DNA from: Macrocystis pyrifera
Taxonomy: Eukaryota; Sar; Phaeophyceae; Laminariales; Laminariaceae
NCBI GenBank assembly: GCA_031763025.1
Contig: JASSKH010000016.1
Span: forward strand, 5,084,001-5,148,000
Direction: 5' to 3'
Length of the DNA stretch: 64,000 nucleotides
The stretch's first letter is position 1. Every line of letters begins with the position of its first letter. A program made the translations under genes and the position numbers. A model generated the notes under the pieces. The model worked only from the letters and a program-made list of their open reading frames with translations, made no database searches and was not told where the DNA came from. Below, piece by piece: positions 37,201 to 49,739 of the stretch.

Positions 37201-40200
37201 TAGATTCGAGAGGAAAAATCGATCGAAAACTTTCCTTGGTTTGGGAGGGAAAATCGAGGGGTTGCTTATCTTGTTTGTAGAGGGGAAATCAATCTAGGAA
37301 GAAAGTTCCACATTGGAGACCCCAGAGGCACCCACTGGGGGAATAGTGTAAGTCAGCCCAGTCCAGCAAGCCCGGATTTGAAAACGCATTGCTTTCGGAC
37401 ATGCATGCCACTGTCGCGCGCACTCATCGGTTCATTAAAGTTGCTTTCAATAAATCTGCCTCGAGGCACACGGCTAATACTGGCGGTGATAATGATCGTG
37501 TTCTCGCATTGGCTCGATTCTCTGAAACCTAGTCCGTGGTCACGAAAAACCAGGCTAAAAAGCGTCCCGTTGCAAGCAAAGACAGCCACAAAGTATGACG
37601 TGCACCTATTAATATACACATTCAACACCTCGGGCAGATAATCGATCCCCACTTCATGATTCAAAGTTCACAGGCCTTTCAGGGAAGATCTGTTCACGGT
37701 CTTGTGTGATTTAGCTTATTGACTATGTTGCCCGGTGGGACCTGTATAATCCGCATGATATATTAACTGTGCATAGTACAGATCTTGAACAGTCTCTCAC
37801 AACGGCAGGTGAGGAGCTAGATAATCCATTGTAGACAGAGCAGATAGATAGACCATGATCTGTCCAAGGTGTGAATACTGCAGTCACCTTGATCGCTTTC
37901 GAGTCCAGGTAGTATCCCGTACCCTTTGCGTCGGTCTTGAACACATATCCCAGACGCTTCGTGTCGAAGGTGGATGCCGGGATGAACTCCTGCCGCCGAC
38001 CTCCAACTGCAGCGCCAGCAGCCGGTAGCTCCCGGCTGATCTCGAACTTAAGCCAAGCGTCTCGTTGCAGCTGCCACGCCGCAGTTTCCGCACATTCGAC
38101 CCCAACCACCTCATGTCCTATGCAGGAGGGGGGCAGCGACGACAGGGTGTATACAAGAAAAGGGTAGCCCTCATTTTTGGGACTCGCGTTGGTGTATGCT
38201 TGTGAAACTGCAACTGTAACTGCCGTCAAATTCTTGCGCTGGTAGAAGGCATACTAAAAAGAATGAAACTGTAGATTTTCGGGTCTGTTGACGTTGCGCC
38301 GGGCGTTTAGGTCGACAATTCCAACTCTTGCCGATACCCGACGAGACTGTCAGCGTCCGCCTTAGATCTACACATCGACACGCATTGTTCCAACATGGTC
38401 GGATGGCGCGATTCTGTCAAAGGCTTGAGAAAGTCCACAGGATCTCCGGATTCACTCAGCTCAAAAGGGGCACCGCGGGAGTCATCGTTGGGGTCAACAA
38501 CCAAGGGAGTGTACGTGTGGAATACCTTCGCTTGCTGCCCCCCCCCCCTTTCCTTCCTCGACGCCCACCCCCTTCTCACCCCCCCCCCCCCCCCCCCCCC
38601 CCGCCCAACTTTCCCATTCCCCATTCCCACCCCTTGGGACTTGAGAGAGAGAAAATGGCGATTTCAGCATCCCCCAGAGGAAAGACGCACCGCTGAGCTA
38701 GACTAGTTGCTAAATTTAGGGTCTGACACCAGAGGGAGGTGGCACCACTGGGCTATACCAGGGGCTGAAAACTTTGGAGCCTGAACTACAAGCAAAGAGC
38801 CGTACGAACGACACGCACAGCATATTACTACTCGTGCTCCTACTGCTGTGCGGTTCATACGTGCAAAATCACTCCAATGGACGGCTGGTAAAACCGCACT
38901 TCTCGTTGTCGAGGTTGCGACACCTGGGTCTCAATAGGGGCTATTCATAGAAAATAATTCGATGAAAAGGGCGACAACAACGCCACCGCCCATTGGCCCT
39001 CGTCAAGATAACGTTCTGGCATGGCTGCGGGGAACCTCTACACCTCGGACAGACCAGATCATTCCCATTTGATCGTCTACATCTTTCGGGGCGGGTACAT
39101 CCTGATTAAGACGGTCTATATCAACATCTTTTCCGGGTGGGATCTGTATTACACAGCTCTTGCGCACACGTTTGCTGGGTGGGATCTCTGTATGGCTAAT
39201 AATAGGCTCTTGCACAGCATCTCATGTCGGCAAATATAGATGATCTAGATGATCTATCTGATCTACTGTAGATCGTGATCTATCCGATGTTTGGAAAAAT
39301 CGAAGTTTTTTTCGGCACGCCAACTACAAATTGTAACACGACTAGCACAGGGTTCGACTTGGCCTACTGCACGGTAAAGCTATACTTCGTACATATATGA
39401 TACCCGGTATACCAATGTACCATGCACGCAATCAGAACGATAAAGTGTCGAAACTTGGGTGGCCGTTCAATGAACTACGCCGAGTTTGGGCCCCTGACAT
39501 CTATTCTTCTGATAGGATCGGGTTAACGGTTACGAGTGTAACATTGCAGTAAGGAATAATGCGGAAGTCCCGTCCCCAAGCAAATACTACCTGGTAGACG
39601 ATTTCGTTTGCCTTCGTTCGGTTAGATAAGTGGCTGCGAAGTTGCATAGGTCAATACGATAGACAGAAAACAGGTACTTACAGTAGAGAAAATAGGCCGA
39701 ATGTGCCCCGGGACATTTCGATAATTGCTGAGGGCCCCAGCAACGATCGAGAGCTACAGACCGTCACGGAGGGAAACAAAGGTGCACGCCCCACTACCAC
39801 GATGAGATATGAAAACTGGTGGTCCTGTTAGCTTCAGGTGTTGCCTCAGCGTTGGGCACAAAAAATCGCGAATCTTCCAACGATTACACTCGCGATCTCC
39901 AGCTATAACCCTTCTGGGGCTCAGGCGTAGCGACTAGCGACCGAAAAAACGCCAAGCCTTATCAAGCGTCTAGAAGGAGCATGCATCAAAACTAAGTATC
40001 GTCATGATGCGCGTATGTCTTACAGCTCCTTGTACTGTAGTTCGGACACACCCTAACCCGGCAACCCGGGATCCTGTACTATAAGCAAGTCATTTTTTGT
40101 CGGCAACTTGTCCCTCTGAAGCCCTGCAGGGGTTACAAGCCATCAGCCCCAGCCGGTTGGGTACCCCAAACCAGAACTTGACGGGACCAGCACGCACGCA

Positions 40201-43200
40201 AGCAAATAAGGCCGGCCCCTTCCAAGGGCAATCGTTATCGACAACCGCTAGCAGGCTGCGCCGTGAATCCCGCGTACTAATCTGTTGTGTGGGTGGAAAT
40301 CTCTGATTTCCCCACTAAGTGGCGGCGCTGAAGCTGGATCAGATGACCTAGCGCCAAGCCCACCAGACAAGCTATTGAGATTCTCCAGAATACGCGGGCT
40401 ACAGCCCGCGCCATGGGCTACGCGCTCCGGAAGTCAGACATGTTCAGAGATACCGTAGCGTCCAAGGTGGTGAAGAGCTGAAGGAGCCATCGGTCGTGCG
40501 CCAACATTACCGTTGTCTTGTCGATGATGTACATGTGGTTAGCCAACATGCCTCAGCCTTGCCATGACATCGATGATATTTATGAAAATCCGCGTATTGG
40601 GACGATAGAGAAGGTCGCCAAAGGCTGCCACTCACATTACATACCCCATTCAAGACGACGCCTAGCCGGCGAGTAGAGGGCGCCTACCCCCCCGTACAGT
40701 CCTTACTCCGGCCACGCCATGTTGTAATACGTGCAGGAACGCGAAGGCGGTCGTAGTGCATACCTTAAAAACCCCTTCGGGTTTGAGCTGCAGCAGCTGT
40801 ACTGTATGAGCTTCGTTTACGTTTTGTAATTGTTGGCACGTACCTCTGGAAGCCGATCTTACTAATTGTGATTTCACAGAGTTACTTGTGGTAATTCACA
40901 CCAGAATTATCACATGGTTTTTAGGATATTATTACGGAACGAAATCAGGCTATATGCTACCAGGTAACTCTGTGAAATTACAATTATTAATAGCAAGCTC
41001 GTGATAGTTCAGTCTACCGGACGACTACAGTAGTAGCTCTTTAACTACAGTATGTTTAAAGCATTGTATACGTAGTTAATCCGTGGCAGAACACGCAGAT
41101 CCTTCGCGGGAACCAGGAGGAATCACTTCACACCAAAAATATATTTCTTAAGAACAAATTAGTTGGCGGCCGCACGAACGCTCTTCTGCTGTTCAAAATC
41201 AGTAAAGCGGTAACAGCTGTTTTCGTTGCGAAGGCGGGAGAAAGAAGAGTGTACGGGAAGAAAGATAAAAGCTACTGGTACAAAATGACAAAAGGCGAAA
41301 AATCCGCCTTGCTTGGAGAGTACAAATCATACGGAACGTCGCATCGACCACGTACTACCAGTATGTACCAGTATGTACCAGTACATACCAGATATAAAAA
41401 CAAATGGACACAAACGAGTAAAATACACGACGATTCGACTTGGTTTTTGTTTCTCCACGAATATTGGGCGCGTATGACCTCTTACTGATGTACGTCTGAA
41501 TGCCAGGGCCTACGTATACGTCCGGAAAACCGAACGACCTTGCATGGGGTCATTGAAAACTCGAATCCTACCTAATGGCTTTGCATCATGTGTGAGTACC
41601 ATAGACGACCCGGCGGTCTAAGAGGCATTATAAAATGCCATCGATATATTCGCGGCTGCTGCTGCTCCTGCTGTGTTGTCAAGGTCTGGAACTTTCTTGC
41701 TGCATACTTTATATTTTTGCGAAAAGCGGAGAAGGCGCTAGTTCGTGAGAAACGTTTTGACGGACAGCAGCGTGGCGCTCCGAAGAGATGCAACGATGCC
41801 ACGTGCGGCACACGCCGATCGCGAAAAAACAAGTGACTTCAACCGTTTTAAGGCAACGACTGCGTGATGCTGGTAGGGAAAATCAAGAGCATGCACGAGA
41901 GAGCCGTGCTAGGGCACAGAAAACCGATCAAGATTGGGATAGAGCTTGTCTTGCTTTAGTTTTCACGGTCGTACCCGTGCCGTCAGCACGACTGTTAATA
42001 CTGCCTGCCGTAATCACCGCCCATGATTGTTCAAGACGCAGATGGTGGAGCCGTGATATGAAGGGTCGGCTACTCAATACAATAACCAGGAGAACTCAAC
42101 GCACGCCTACGTGATCGGTTATGTGTACTGCGTGTCGGTAATCGGCTGCTGAAGAACAAACGGTGCATACAAACATGTTCAGAGATACAAGTGTTCCCAG
42201 GTACCAGGTATGTAAGAGTAGCAGGGCAGTGCAGCAAACAACCCCGACCATAAGCAACCTGGAGCTCTACACCCGGTATTCGAACGGCAGCACTGCATGC
42301 AGTTGACGATCGAAGACCTGCTGATGCGGCTGATGAAGTAAAAGGACATGTTTTCGCTTTTGACATGTGCGAGCAGTTTGTGGGAAATTGGAGAAAGATA
42401 AGGCTATGTAACCTCCAGCATGTAGTCAGCAGTCCAACAGTAGTACGAAGTGTCTCGTTCTAATACTTACCACTTAAATATGTACCAGGTACGTTTTGAT
42501 TTTTTTTTAATCACCTTTATCAGCCAAGAAAGGAATATCGACGCTTTTGCCGCAGAGAGGAACCAAGACCCGGTGCTTCGGGGCTCCTGCTTTCGACGGG
42601 CTCTGGTCCTTTGTGGGATCCAAGAATCGATCGTAGTGGTCGACGAGGAAAGCATTAGGCTTCGTACGATGCCACGACTGTGGGCGAAGCAAATGAGTAT
42701 ACAAAGAGCACGCGACACGTGTTAGAATTTGGGAGTTAAGCATTTCAGGCTGAGATTTTGTCAAATTTAAGAACTTACAGCTACGAATGCTTAGCATTTG
42801 AGCTCGGCGAGGAACGCCACTCTAAATCTATAATATCATTTGACCACAGCCTATGCTTGTCGTTGACATCCCGATAACGTAAGCCAAAATGGGAGACATC
42901 GCGTACAGACATCAGTACTGCTGTATACATGCCGCTCTGGATTTAAATACAAGGAGCGTTTATACATAAATCTATAGACCAAACGGTTCTTACATCTGTG
43001 CCCAAACTGGCATACTGGTACCAGGCACCACTGGTACACTGGTACCGTACCCGAGGTTTTGCTGCTTTGCGGTGTATGTGTAAAAATGGTATCCTGGTAC
43101 CTGGTGCTCGAACCGGGATTGCGTTTACTGTTTGAACTCTGTACGTGTGGAAGTATAGAATGTCGTCGTAACCACTCGTCAAATGCGATCTGGAACGTTG

Positions 43201-43460
43201 AAAAGGCGCACCACATTTCCTGTTGTCCATCTGTTGTTCCATCGCTCAAGCCTGTCTTCTTCGCACAGTGTGACCACAGCTGCTGCTCCAGCAACACAGG
43301 CAGAAAAGACCGCACCGCAAGCAGACAGTCGGGGCCTAATCTTCGGAGATCGTGTTTCTTGGGAAATATTGGGGCTGTTCGACAGTAATCTCCACGGTGG
43401 TTGTACTGCAGGACGAAGAGGAAGACGCCGTGGCAGCGTGGTATAGGCTCGGGTAAACAT
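34045..43460 (-). CDS. TPMT-family S-adenosylmethionine-dependent methyltransferase with organelle-type presequence
   Basis: The family methylates thiols, thiopurines or halides using S-adenosylmethionine. Exons, minus strand, phase-consistent: 43460-43212, 42677-42515, 38117-37888, 36895-36810, 35845-35709, 34537-34431 and 34164-34045 (TAA), giving 363 residues. Family landmarks in order are LERWNNRWTTGNVSWH (71-86), the SAM-binding VLVPLCGKSVDIPFLADKG with PLCGK at 123-127, HEVVGVE (139-145), DDFLHVTASEMGTFDRVWDR with GALVAV, LLEPGGRILLLTLVYD, GPPFSIPLAEVQRLYGGKLG, and the C-terminal HKWDKL. The first 44 or so residues are Arg/Pro/Ser-rich and almost free of acidic residues, followed by a hydrophobic stretch (ACGAVFSACVAGAAAVVTL, about 47-65). 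This looks like a mitochondrial or plastid presequence plus membrane anchor (inference). Substrate cannot be assigned; halide or thiol methyltransferase activity is plausible. Confidence 0.87.
34191..34235. repeat. G45 homopolymer in TPMT last intron
   Basis: A run of 45 G on the plus strand is a C45 polypyrimidine tract on the TPMT strand, about 26 bp upstream of the last acceptor (34165). Confidence 0.8.
38577..38602. repeat. C-rich homopolymer
   Basis: A run of about 24 C in TPMT intron 2. Confidence 0.7.
40863..40986. mobile_element. Small palindromic MITE-like element
   Basis: TAATTGTGATTTCACAGAGT (from 40863) is inverted at 40964-40986 as GTAACTCTGTGAAATTACAA with TTA. The 23-bp arms have one mismatch and enclose 78 bp without coding capacity. 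It lies in TPMT intron 2. A TA-type target is possible but not proven. Confidence 0.6.
42722..42890. repeat. Dispersed repeat family R168, copy 2
   Basis: Counterpart of 6115-6282, with GGCTGAGATTTTGTC, TTTAAGAACTTACAGCTACG, CTCGGCGAGGAACGCCACTC and AGCCTATGCTTGTCGTTGAC. It lies in TPMT intron 1 beside exon 2. Confidence 0.6.
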
Positions 43461-46400
43461 TGCCTAATCCTGGTCGCACCCGTCAACTCAGGCACTCGCC
43501 GCTCAGCGATATATCCAGATATCTGCTTGTGGTTGTCGAGTGGTCTCTTGTGCACAAAACGCCTTAAATAATAATGGAAAACCTCAACCACAACATGCCG
43601 AGAAAGCAATGGGAATGACAAAATGGTGCAAATCGAGCTTAGAGCCTGCAGCCACTCGCGCATCGCGCAGGTCTCATGCAGGATGGTATCTGGTAAGGGT
43701 TGTACGATTATCGTTTGCTCCAGGCATAGCTGGCTGCTTATCTTGAGGCCAGAGGCCTAGCAGAAGAGTCTCCCCTCCGTGCCTGCTGCTACTACTGCCC
43801 AAATCTACTCGTATGTGTACGTCAAGTCATTCAACTGCCTCATCACAACTCCAAACGGTTGACCCCCTTATCGCTACGCGCGATGCTGTGATGTTGCGGC
43901 TGTCACCACAGGGATATTGCTGAGCGGACGATCGATTCAATGTCCCGCGGGTGCCGTGGAAAACTCCAGGACGCTCTGGAACGGCCTACGGCACACCTGA
44001 GCGCTGCTTGTCGGGCCGAAGTTGGCAGAACTTTGGAACGCCAATTTCGTCGGGTATGACTCTATTTGGCGAGGCGAGCATGATGACTTGACCACGTCAT
44101 GAACGTGACGCGCGACACCTGCACTACTACTGTCTGAGTTTGAGTTTGAGTCTGAGTGCGTTCGCATGCAAGTCTGCACCCGACGTAGCACGTAGGTTGC
44201 AAAGTTGAGTATCAACCACTCAACCGATCGAACTTACAGCTAGCTGAAGTCTGCATACCAGTACAAAATGAACATGAATCCGTATGGTATGTACGTACCT
44301 CCTCGAAAAATAGGTGCAGAGAAAATGCGGTGTAATTACCGGTACTTCGAACTTGTCTGCTGGTGTTGGTAATAAGCAACTATTAAGCTATTAATAGAGG
44401 TCGGTATCACTTTTGAAAACGCTGTGATGTAGTGTTGCACCTGCGCTAGTCGTTCGTACCGAGGTCGTCGCGGAGATGTCGTAGCGTAGAAGTCGCGGAG
44501 AAGTCGCCGTGATGAGGTCGCGGAGCGAGGGTCCCTTGTAGCCGTCGTTACGGCCGACGTAAGCCGAGCAAAGTTCTTCGTTGATATTTAGCAAGGAGAT
44601 GCTAGAGCTAGTCTGACTCGGCGGGGGACCTTTTTGGTTACCCCAGAGTCTGCGGCGGAATACGTATCTCGCGATAGCTTATCTCCCGAGGACGGGTCTA
44701 CACCGTCAATGACGTGAGACCGCTCGTGACCCGAGATTTGATATTGCTTGACCGGTGACGTGTCCTTCGCGCGTGCGTATTACGAGATCTACGATATCTC
44801 CGACCCTGGCTTCCACAGTGATATGATATATAATACAAGAGCTTCGCATGGGTGCCTGCCGGCACCCATGCTCCGGATAGGCAAATATATCTCAGTGCCA
44901 ATTCGTGATTGTATTTTTTAGCAATATAAATACGCCATTCGATCTTATAAATAGTACGAACGAACATGATCAGGTCAATGCCAAGTGGTGCAGGAAAAAG
45001 GCAATCCTGAGTTTCAGTTCTCAGTTTTTGAATCTCTGTCTCACTCGCTATTGACCAACTTTTACTTGACTTGTATAAAAAAAAAATTGCGACATTGTTT
45101 CGTTTTTCTTTCAGCGATCTCTGAAGCCGAAGAATCAGAACCGTCTACTATTATGGGGCAGGAAACCATCGATACCATTGATCTTTGTCCTGGAGGGGGC
45201 AGAAGTCAGCTCAGATCTGAGAGGTTCATCACATTTCTCAGAACTGAGATTACTTGCATTTTGTGGACCATAGTACTGCTGCCCTTTATCTGCCCAGTTG
45301 CCAAGTAGTACCCCATACCCACGCCGAAGTATCATACGCACCTACAGTATCTACGGCGAGCTGTACTACTGCCAACGGTGCTTGTGCAGGAGAGATGGCC
45401 TCTCCCTTTCACATGAAAGCCATAGCAGCAAGCAGTAGCAGCAGCAGCACAACAGCACCATTGCTGCTGCTGCTGTGTGCAGACGCAGCCGCAACACCAG
45501 CAGCAGCACTACCGAAGCAGCAGCAGCAGCAGCAGATAACATGTCAGCTTGCAGCATCCGCCCAAATTACTGCGAGTACAGGACGCGTTACGCATATTTT
45601 TACCAACCAGTATAGGCGCATTATCTACACTGACTGGTATGAAATTCTCCATCATGACTACAGGCAGTAATCGCAGCATATATTCCGAGATGCTGCGAAT
45701 AGGAGCAGTATCAAACACCTGATACCTGATACTTGGTACCTGATATCGATCGGCAATACAGAACAACCTGACAACCGCAAAGTACACTGCTAACATGGGC
45801 TGAATTCTCAGTGTGAACCCCGAATTATTCAGGTCGGATACACGTGAAACACACGCAGCACAATATCCACACAGCACCACACAACCCCGATATACTGCGA
45901 GTACTCGCAGTGGAAGCAAACAGTCCCGAACCCTCGATTACCTCCAGTAGTTCTCGCCGAAATAACTTGACGTGTTTTCACCAGAAAATGGTAAGGCGAA
46001 CATCTTATCTTGCAGTAGTATACCGGTACCTGGTAACGAAGGATCGCATCTTAAAGCGGGACTGTATGAAATAGTATCTTAAATTTCTTTATTAAGTAAC
46101 AGTAGATACCTGGCAGCTGGATATGATTGAAAAAAGTGAAAACCGTCTGCTGTGAGTACGCCCGATTGAGTGGTTGAAACTCAACTTTGGAAGCTGCGTT
46201 ATTGCGTGATACGTCAGACACGCTCATCGGGCGCGCTTGTTATGGATATTTGGTTTTGCTTTGTACATCTTCCAAGTAGAATACCTCTGAACTACTACTA
46301 CTGCTGTACTGCTTGTTGCTGCCGTAGTAGTACTCGTATTTCAATGCGCCTCCAGAGATCAGACCTTGCAGCAGCAGTAGACAGTCCGGGCATGTACGAC

Positions 46401-47275
46401 CACCTGTATGATATCCTCCGATGTGATTGGTCGGTATTTCTTATCGACCACACTCGGTCGAATTCATACTCTCCAACAACCTCCATCCCATTCCTCCGGC
46501 GAAAACAAAGGCCGTGCATATTTTTATCGAACGATCTGGTAGCAAGAGCGACGCGATACCCCGGGAAGGCGCGTGTAGTCGATTCGCGAAGAGAGAGGGG
46601 CAAGGGAAGACAGCCACCGAGTAAGGCGAGACCGAGGGGGTCGAGCAGGCCGATGGTGGCCCGCAAACCAAAGGAGTCGGGAGAATAAAGCGGTAGCATC
46701 AGCAAGGCCGAGAATCGAACCTCGGATAGGAAAGCACTACAATAGTAAGATCAAGTCTGTCTCTTTGCGGAGCAACAACAGCGAAACAAATCTCCAGGAC
46801 CGCGAAAAATAGAACGTCCGTGTCTCCTCTCCGTACTCTTCGAGTTCGTGGTCGAAAACGGGACTGTCGGTTTGAACCAATAAAAAATCGTTCAGATCCT
46901 GAGTACACGACTGCTGTTCACGCGTTCATGCGTGCCACCCTTGGACCTTTTAGAACGATAGGGAACTCAATTTCCAGGAGGGAAGAAAATAGAACGTCCA
47001 TGTCTCCTCTCCGCAGCAAATATCCCTCGAGTTCGGGGTCGCCGCGCTCGTCGGCGGCGCGAGACTCCGAGACGCGCGCACGGGAGAACACCCGTCGGAG
47101 GCCCGCTCGCGCGACCGTCGAGGAAAGCGTTCGAAAAAGCAAGCACGAAGCCAGGGAAGCGAAGGCGTATGGAATCCCAAGCTAAACTCAAGACGAAATC
47201 GGAAGCGAATGCTGCGCTCTCAGGCGTCGGGAATCATTGTATATATATTTATATTTGTAAAAAAAATGTGATACC

Positions 47276-47320
47276 AGGTATATGATATGATATGATATAT
47301 AGTATGATATGATATGACAG
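47276..47320. repeat. GATAT microsatellite
   Basis: ATGATATGATATGATATATAG-type repeats. No gene nearby. Confidence 0.6.
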
Positions 47321-48579
47321 AAAACCCTCCCAAGCGCCCGAGAATCTCCCGAGATCCACTTTCTTCGAAGATCGGCGTTCTTCGAAATAACCTGACATGG
47401 CTCTAGCTACGTAGTCTAGCTCGCACGCAACGAGAGAGCCATCATAGCTGGAGAGAGCCATCATAGCTTGTCTGCTGTTGTTGTTGTTGTTGTTTTCTTC
47501 ACATTAAACCGTTCTTTCTACCCGTCGACATCCAGCACAACCAGTGTCCGTGCCGATTCTTCAATCCTAGAGAGATACATGTTCTGTGGTCACAAAGCTA
47601 CGCCACAGAGATACTACGTTGCCACGTATGCAATGCAATGCCATGTCATCATACTGCGTACGACAGGCACGACATACACATTCCATTACCTAGAGAAACG
47701 AAACGAAACAAAGAGAACAAAAAAAAACAAAGACAATTCGAAAGAGAAAAAGAAAACAAGAGAAAAGAAATAAATATATACCTGGTATATATAACAACAA
47801 ACCATCGTGCCCCCCCCGCAGGGGATCTGGCAGACACTTGAAAATAAGGAGCTAAAAAAAAAAGGAAAAAGAAGAAAACACTATAATACTAGTCGTCAAC
47901 AGAGTAAGACTAAGAACCAAGGGAAAATAACAGGTAAACCAAAGCACAAAGCATCCTCCAGGTAGCGGCAGCAGTTTATGGTACGAGTAGCACAGCCAGG
48001 GTCTCCCTGCTGGCCCGCCTGGTACCTTGCTACCCTGTCTGCCACCTTCGTCCAGCGTTCGTCAACTATGCCCGGCCCCTCGGCGTCAGACAATACGAAA
48101 CAAGCAAAGCAGGCTCGTCATCCACCCACGCCACACGACTCCTTCAATAAGGCTTATCAATCGGAGAAAGGAAGAGAAAGAAAATAAAATGAAAATCACA
48201 TAGGGTCAGCGCAAAAGAAAAAAATAAGTCCACAGCAGCAGTCATTCTCATGGCATGGTCTTTGTGGTTCGCGTTGAAGTTGGAGTTGTCATTGTTTATA
48301 ATATTTTTAACAGATGATTTTCGTATTTCGGCTTGTTGTGCTTGTGTCAATATTAATATGAAGAAGGGCGGAGTGCTGTTGATTTCACGGTGAAGATTCT
48401 AGTATATGTGGTGTCGTCAGTGTTATTGCAGTCTTCATGATAGGATACTCTATTTTGAGGACAAGCGGTTGAAATTGTTGCGAGCATTATTGACTGGTGA
48501 TTGCACAGCTGCCGTGCATGCCTTGGGCCCGAGGTATATTATTAATAATTGTTTCCTGATTGTTGCGTGCGCAAGACCC

Positions 48580-48985
48580 ATGCCAATGGAAAAGCGAAGT
48601 CCAAAAGTTTTCTTTCAAAAATATTGCTTGAAAAAAACACCCGAAAATATCCTCGTACCGCCGCTGTGGGAAAAAAGGGAAAAAATGTTTGATTTTTCCT
48701 TCTTTTTTTTCTAACGGCTGCGGGCGGCGCAATTTGTATTCTCTCGTTGCAAATTGTCAACACGCTGATAAAAATCAGCTCGTGCGACGATAGATGCTCG
48801 ATCTCGATATAGACTCGGCCCACGGCCAAACCGCTGGGTGTCGGGCAAGGCCAACGAGTATAGATGACGGCTTCGAAGATAGAAAGTGGATAAATGCTCT
48901 AGGGGGCGAGAGCTTGCCGGCGGCGTCCTGCGGTATCCTCCCAAACCTGAAAAAAAGCCTGTTTTTTGCCATTCGAGACGGATCG
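48580..48985 (-). repeat. Dispersed copy of the 53.4-55.2 kb repeat family
   Basis: In inverse orientation it contains CCAATGGAAAAGCGAAGTCC, CGTGCGACGATAGATGCTCG, AGAGCTTGCCGGCGGCGTCC and GGTATCCTCCCAAACCTGAA. The same landmarks recur at 53441-54290 and 55113-55192. It lies outside the large TIR element. Confidence 0.65.
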
Positions 48986-49401
48986 ACAATTTTTGTCTTC
49001 TGTTTTCTACACACCAACGGCTAATTGTTTTTCTATCGTACGCCTGGCCAGCGCCCGCCACACGTCACTGACCATTGTGCGAAGAAGGTGACCCAAGGGT
49101 GAGTCGGAGCCCCTAACGAGCGCACTCCGTTCAGAATTCATGATGCAATCGTTGGTTTTGTCAATCAATGTCTGTCGAGGACTCGGAATCTCGCAGCTTC
49201 GAACCAAAGATCGGCCTGAGTTTTTCTGAAGCCGATCTTGGCCCAACATCGGCCCCAGATTTTCTTTTTTCGGGCTTTTCCGAAAGTTGGGAACTTTTTT
49301 TTTTTCTAAACGTGCCCGTAGGAAGCGTGTTCTAAAACGTTTGGCGGGTATCTGTGGAATTCAAACTTTTTATTGATACTTCGCTTTCCCATAGATCTAA
49401 T

Positions 49402-49739
49402 GCCGGCGTCCCCGGTGGCTTGGTAGGTGGTCCACGTGCCTATCAAGGTCAATTTCGTGGGTTCAAATCTCACCGAGTGCATGCTCGTCGTAGGGACTTT
49501 TTCTTGCATAAAAAATTGATAAGCGGAAAGCGCGAAAGCGTGAGTTAGCTACATTCGATGAAAATCGACGAGCAGTGGGAATGCTGAACCCTATGCGCGA
49601 CAAAAAATAAAGGCACGTACCGAGGGGGAGAAGGGACGACACCTGTGACCACGGTTTGTCCAGAAAATCATCGAGGGTAAAACCTCCTACGAGTGGGCTG
49701 GAAAGTAAAAGTGATGGTGAAAAAAAAAAAAAAAAAAAA
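49402..49739 (+). repeat. tRNA-derived SINE with poly(A) tail, reference copy
   Basis: The 5' part has RNA polymerase III promoter boxes: A box TGGCTTGGTAGG (49416-49427) and B box GGTTCAAATCT (49460-49470) with a T-arm-like stem. A tRNA-unrelated body follows, including GCGAAAGCGTGAGTTAGC, ATGCTGAACCCTATGCGCGA and CTGTGACCACGG. It ends in A20 (49720-49739). About 338 bp. Four more copies or fragments exist in this window. Confidence 0.82.

Larger units (their letters stand above)
43461..49400. other. Gene-poor region upstream of TPMT
   Basis: No recognisable exon. It holds TPMT upstream sequence, CTG/CAG-rich microsatellites (45420-45540), a local duplication of GAACGTCCRTGTCTCCTCTC (46811 and 46992), a B-box-like GGTTCGATTCT on the minus strand (about 46710), the GATAT microsatellite and the inverted repeat-family copy at 48580-48985. 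Confidence 0.45.

Noticed and set aside
38307..38510. Minus-strand open stretch (TPLVVDPNDDSRGAPFEL and on) within TPMT intron 2
   Set aside because: It reads like protein, but TPMT exons 2 and 3 join directly in phase and match the family without it, and the stretch ends in a stop codon. Possibly a relic of an unrelated gene.
40430..40680. Possible decayed retrotransposon coding sequence
   Set aside because: Fragments such as CLVDDVHVV are suggestive of a YVDD-like motif, but the frame is interrupted and no second conserved block was found.
42851..43663. 270-codon open frame on the minus strand
   Set aside because: It overlaps TPMT exon 1 in another frame. The TPMT frame (43460-43212) joins in phase to exon 2 and matches the family N-terminus; this frame matches nothing.
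45115..45310. Possible plus-strand exon after TTTCTTTCAG
   Set aside because: The acceptor is good, but the peptide is unrecognised, lacks a matching donor and ends in a repeat-like region.
46690..46770. tRNA gene on the minus strand
   Set aside because: A B-box-like GAGGTTCGATTCTCGG is present, but no proper A box or paired acceptor and anticodon stems could be drawn.
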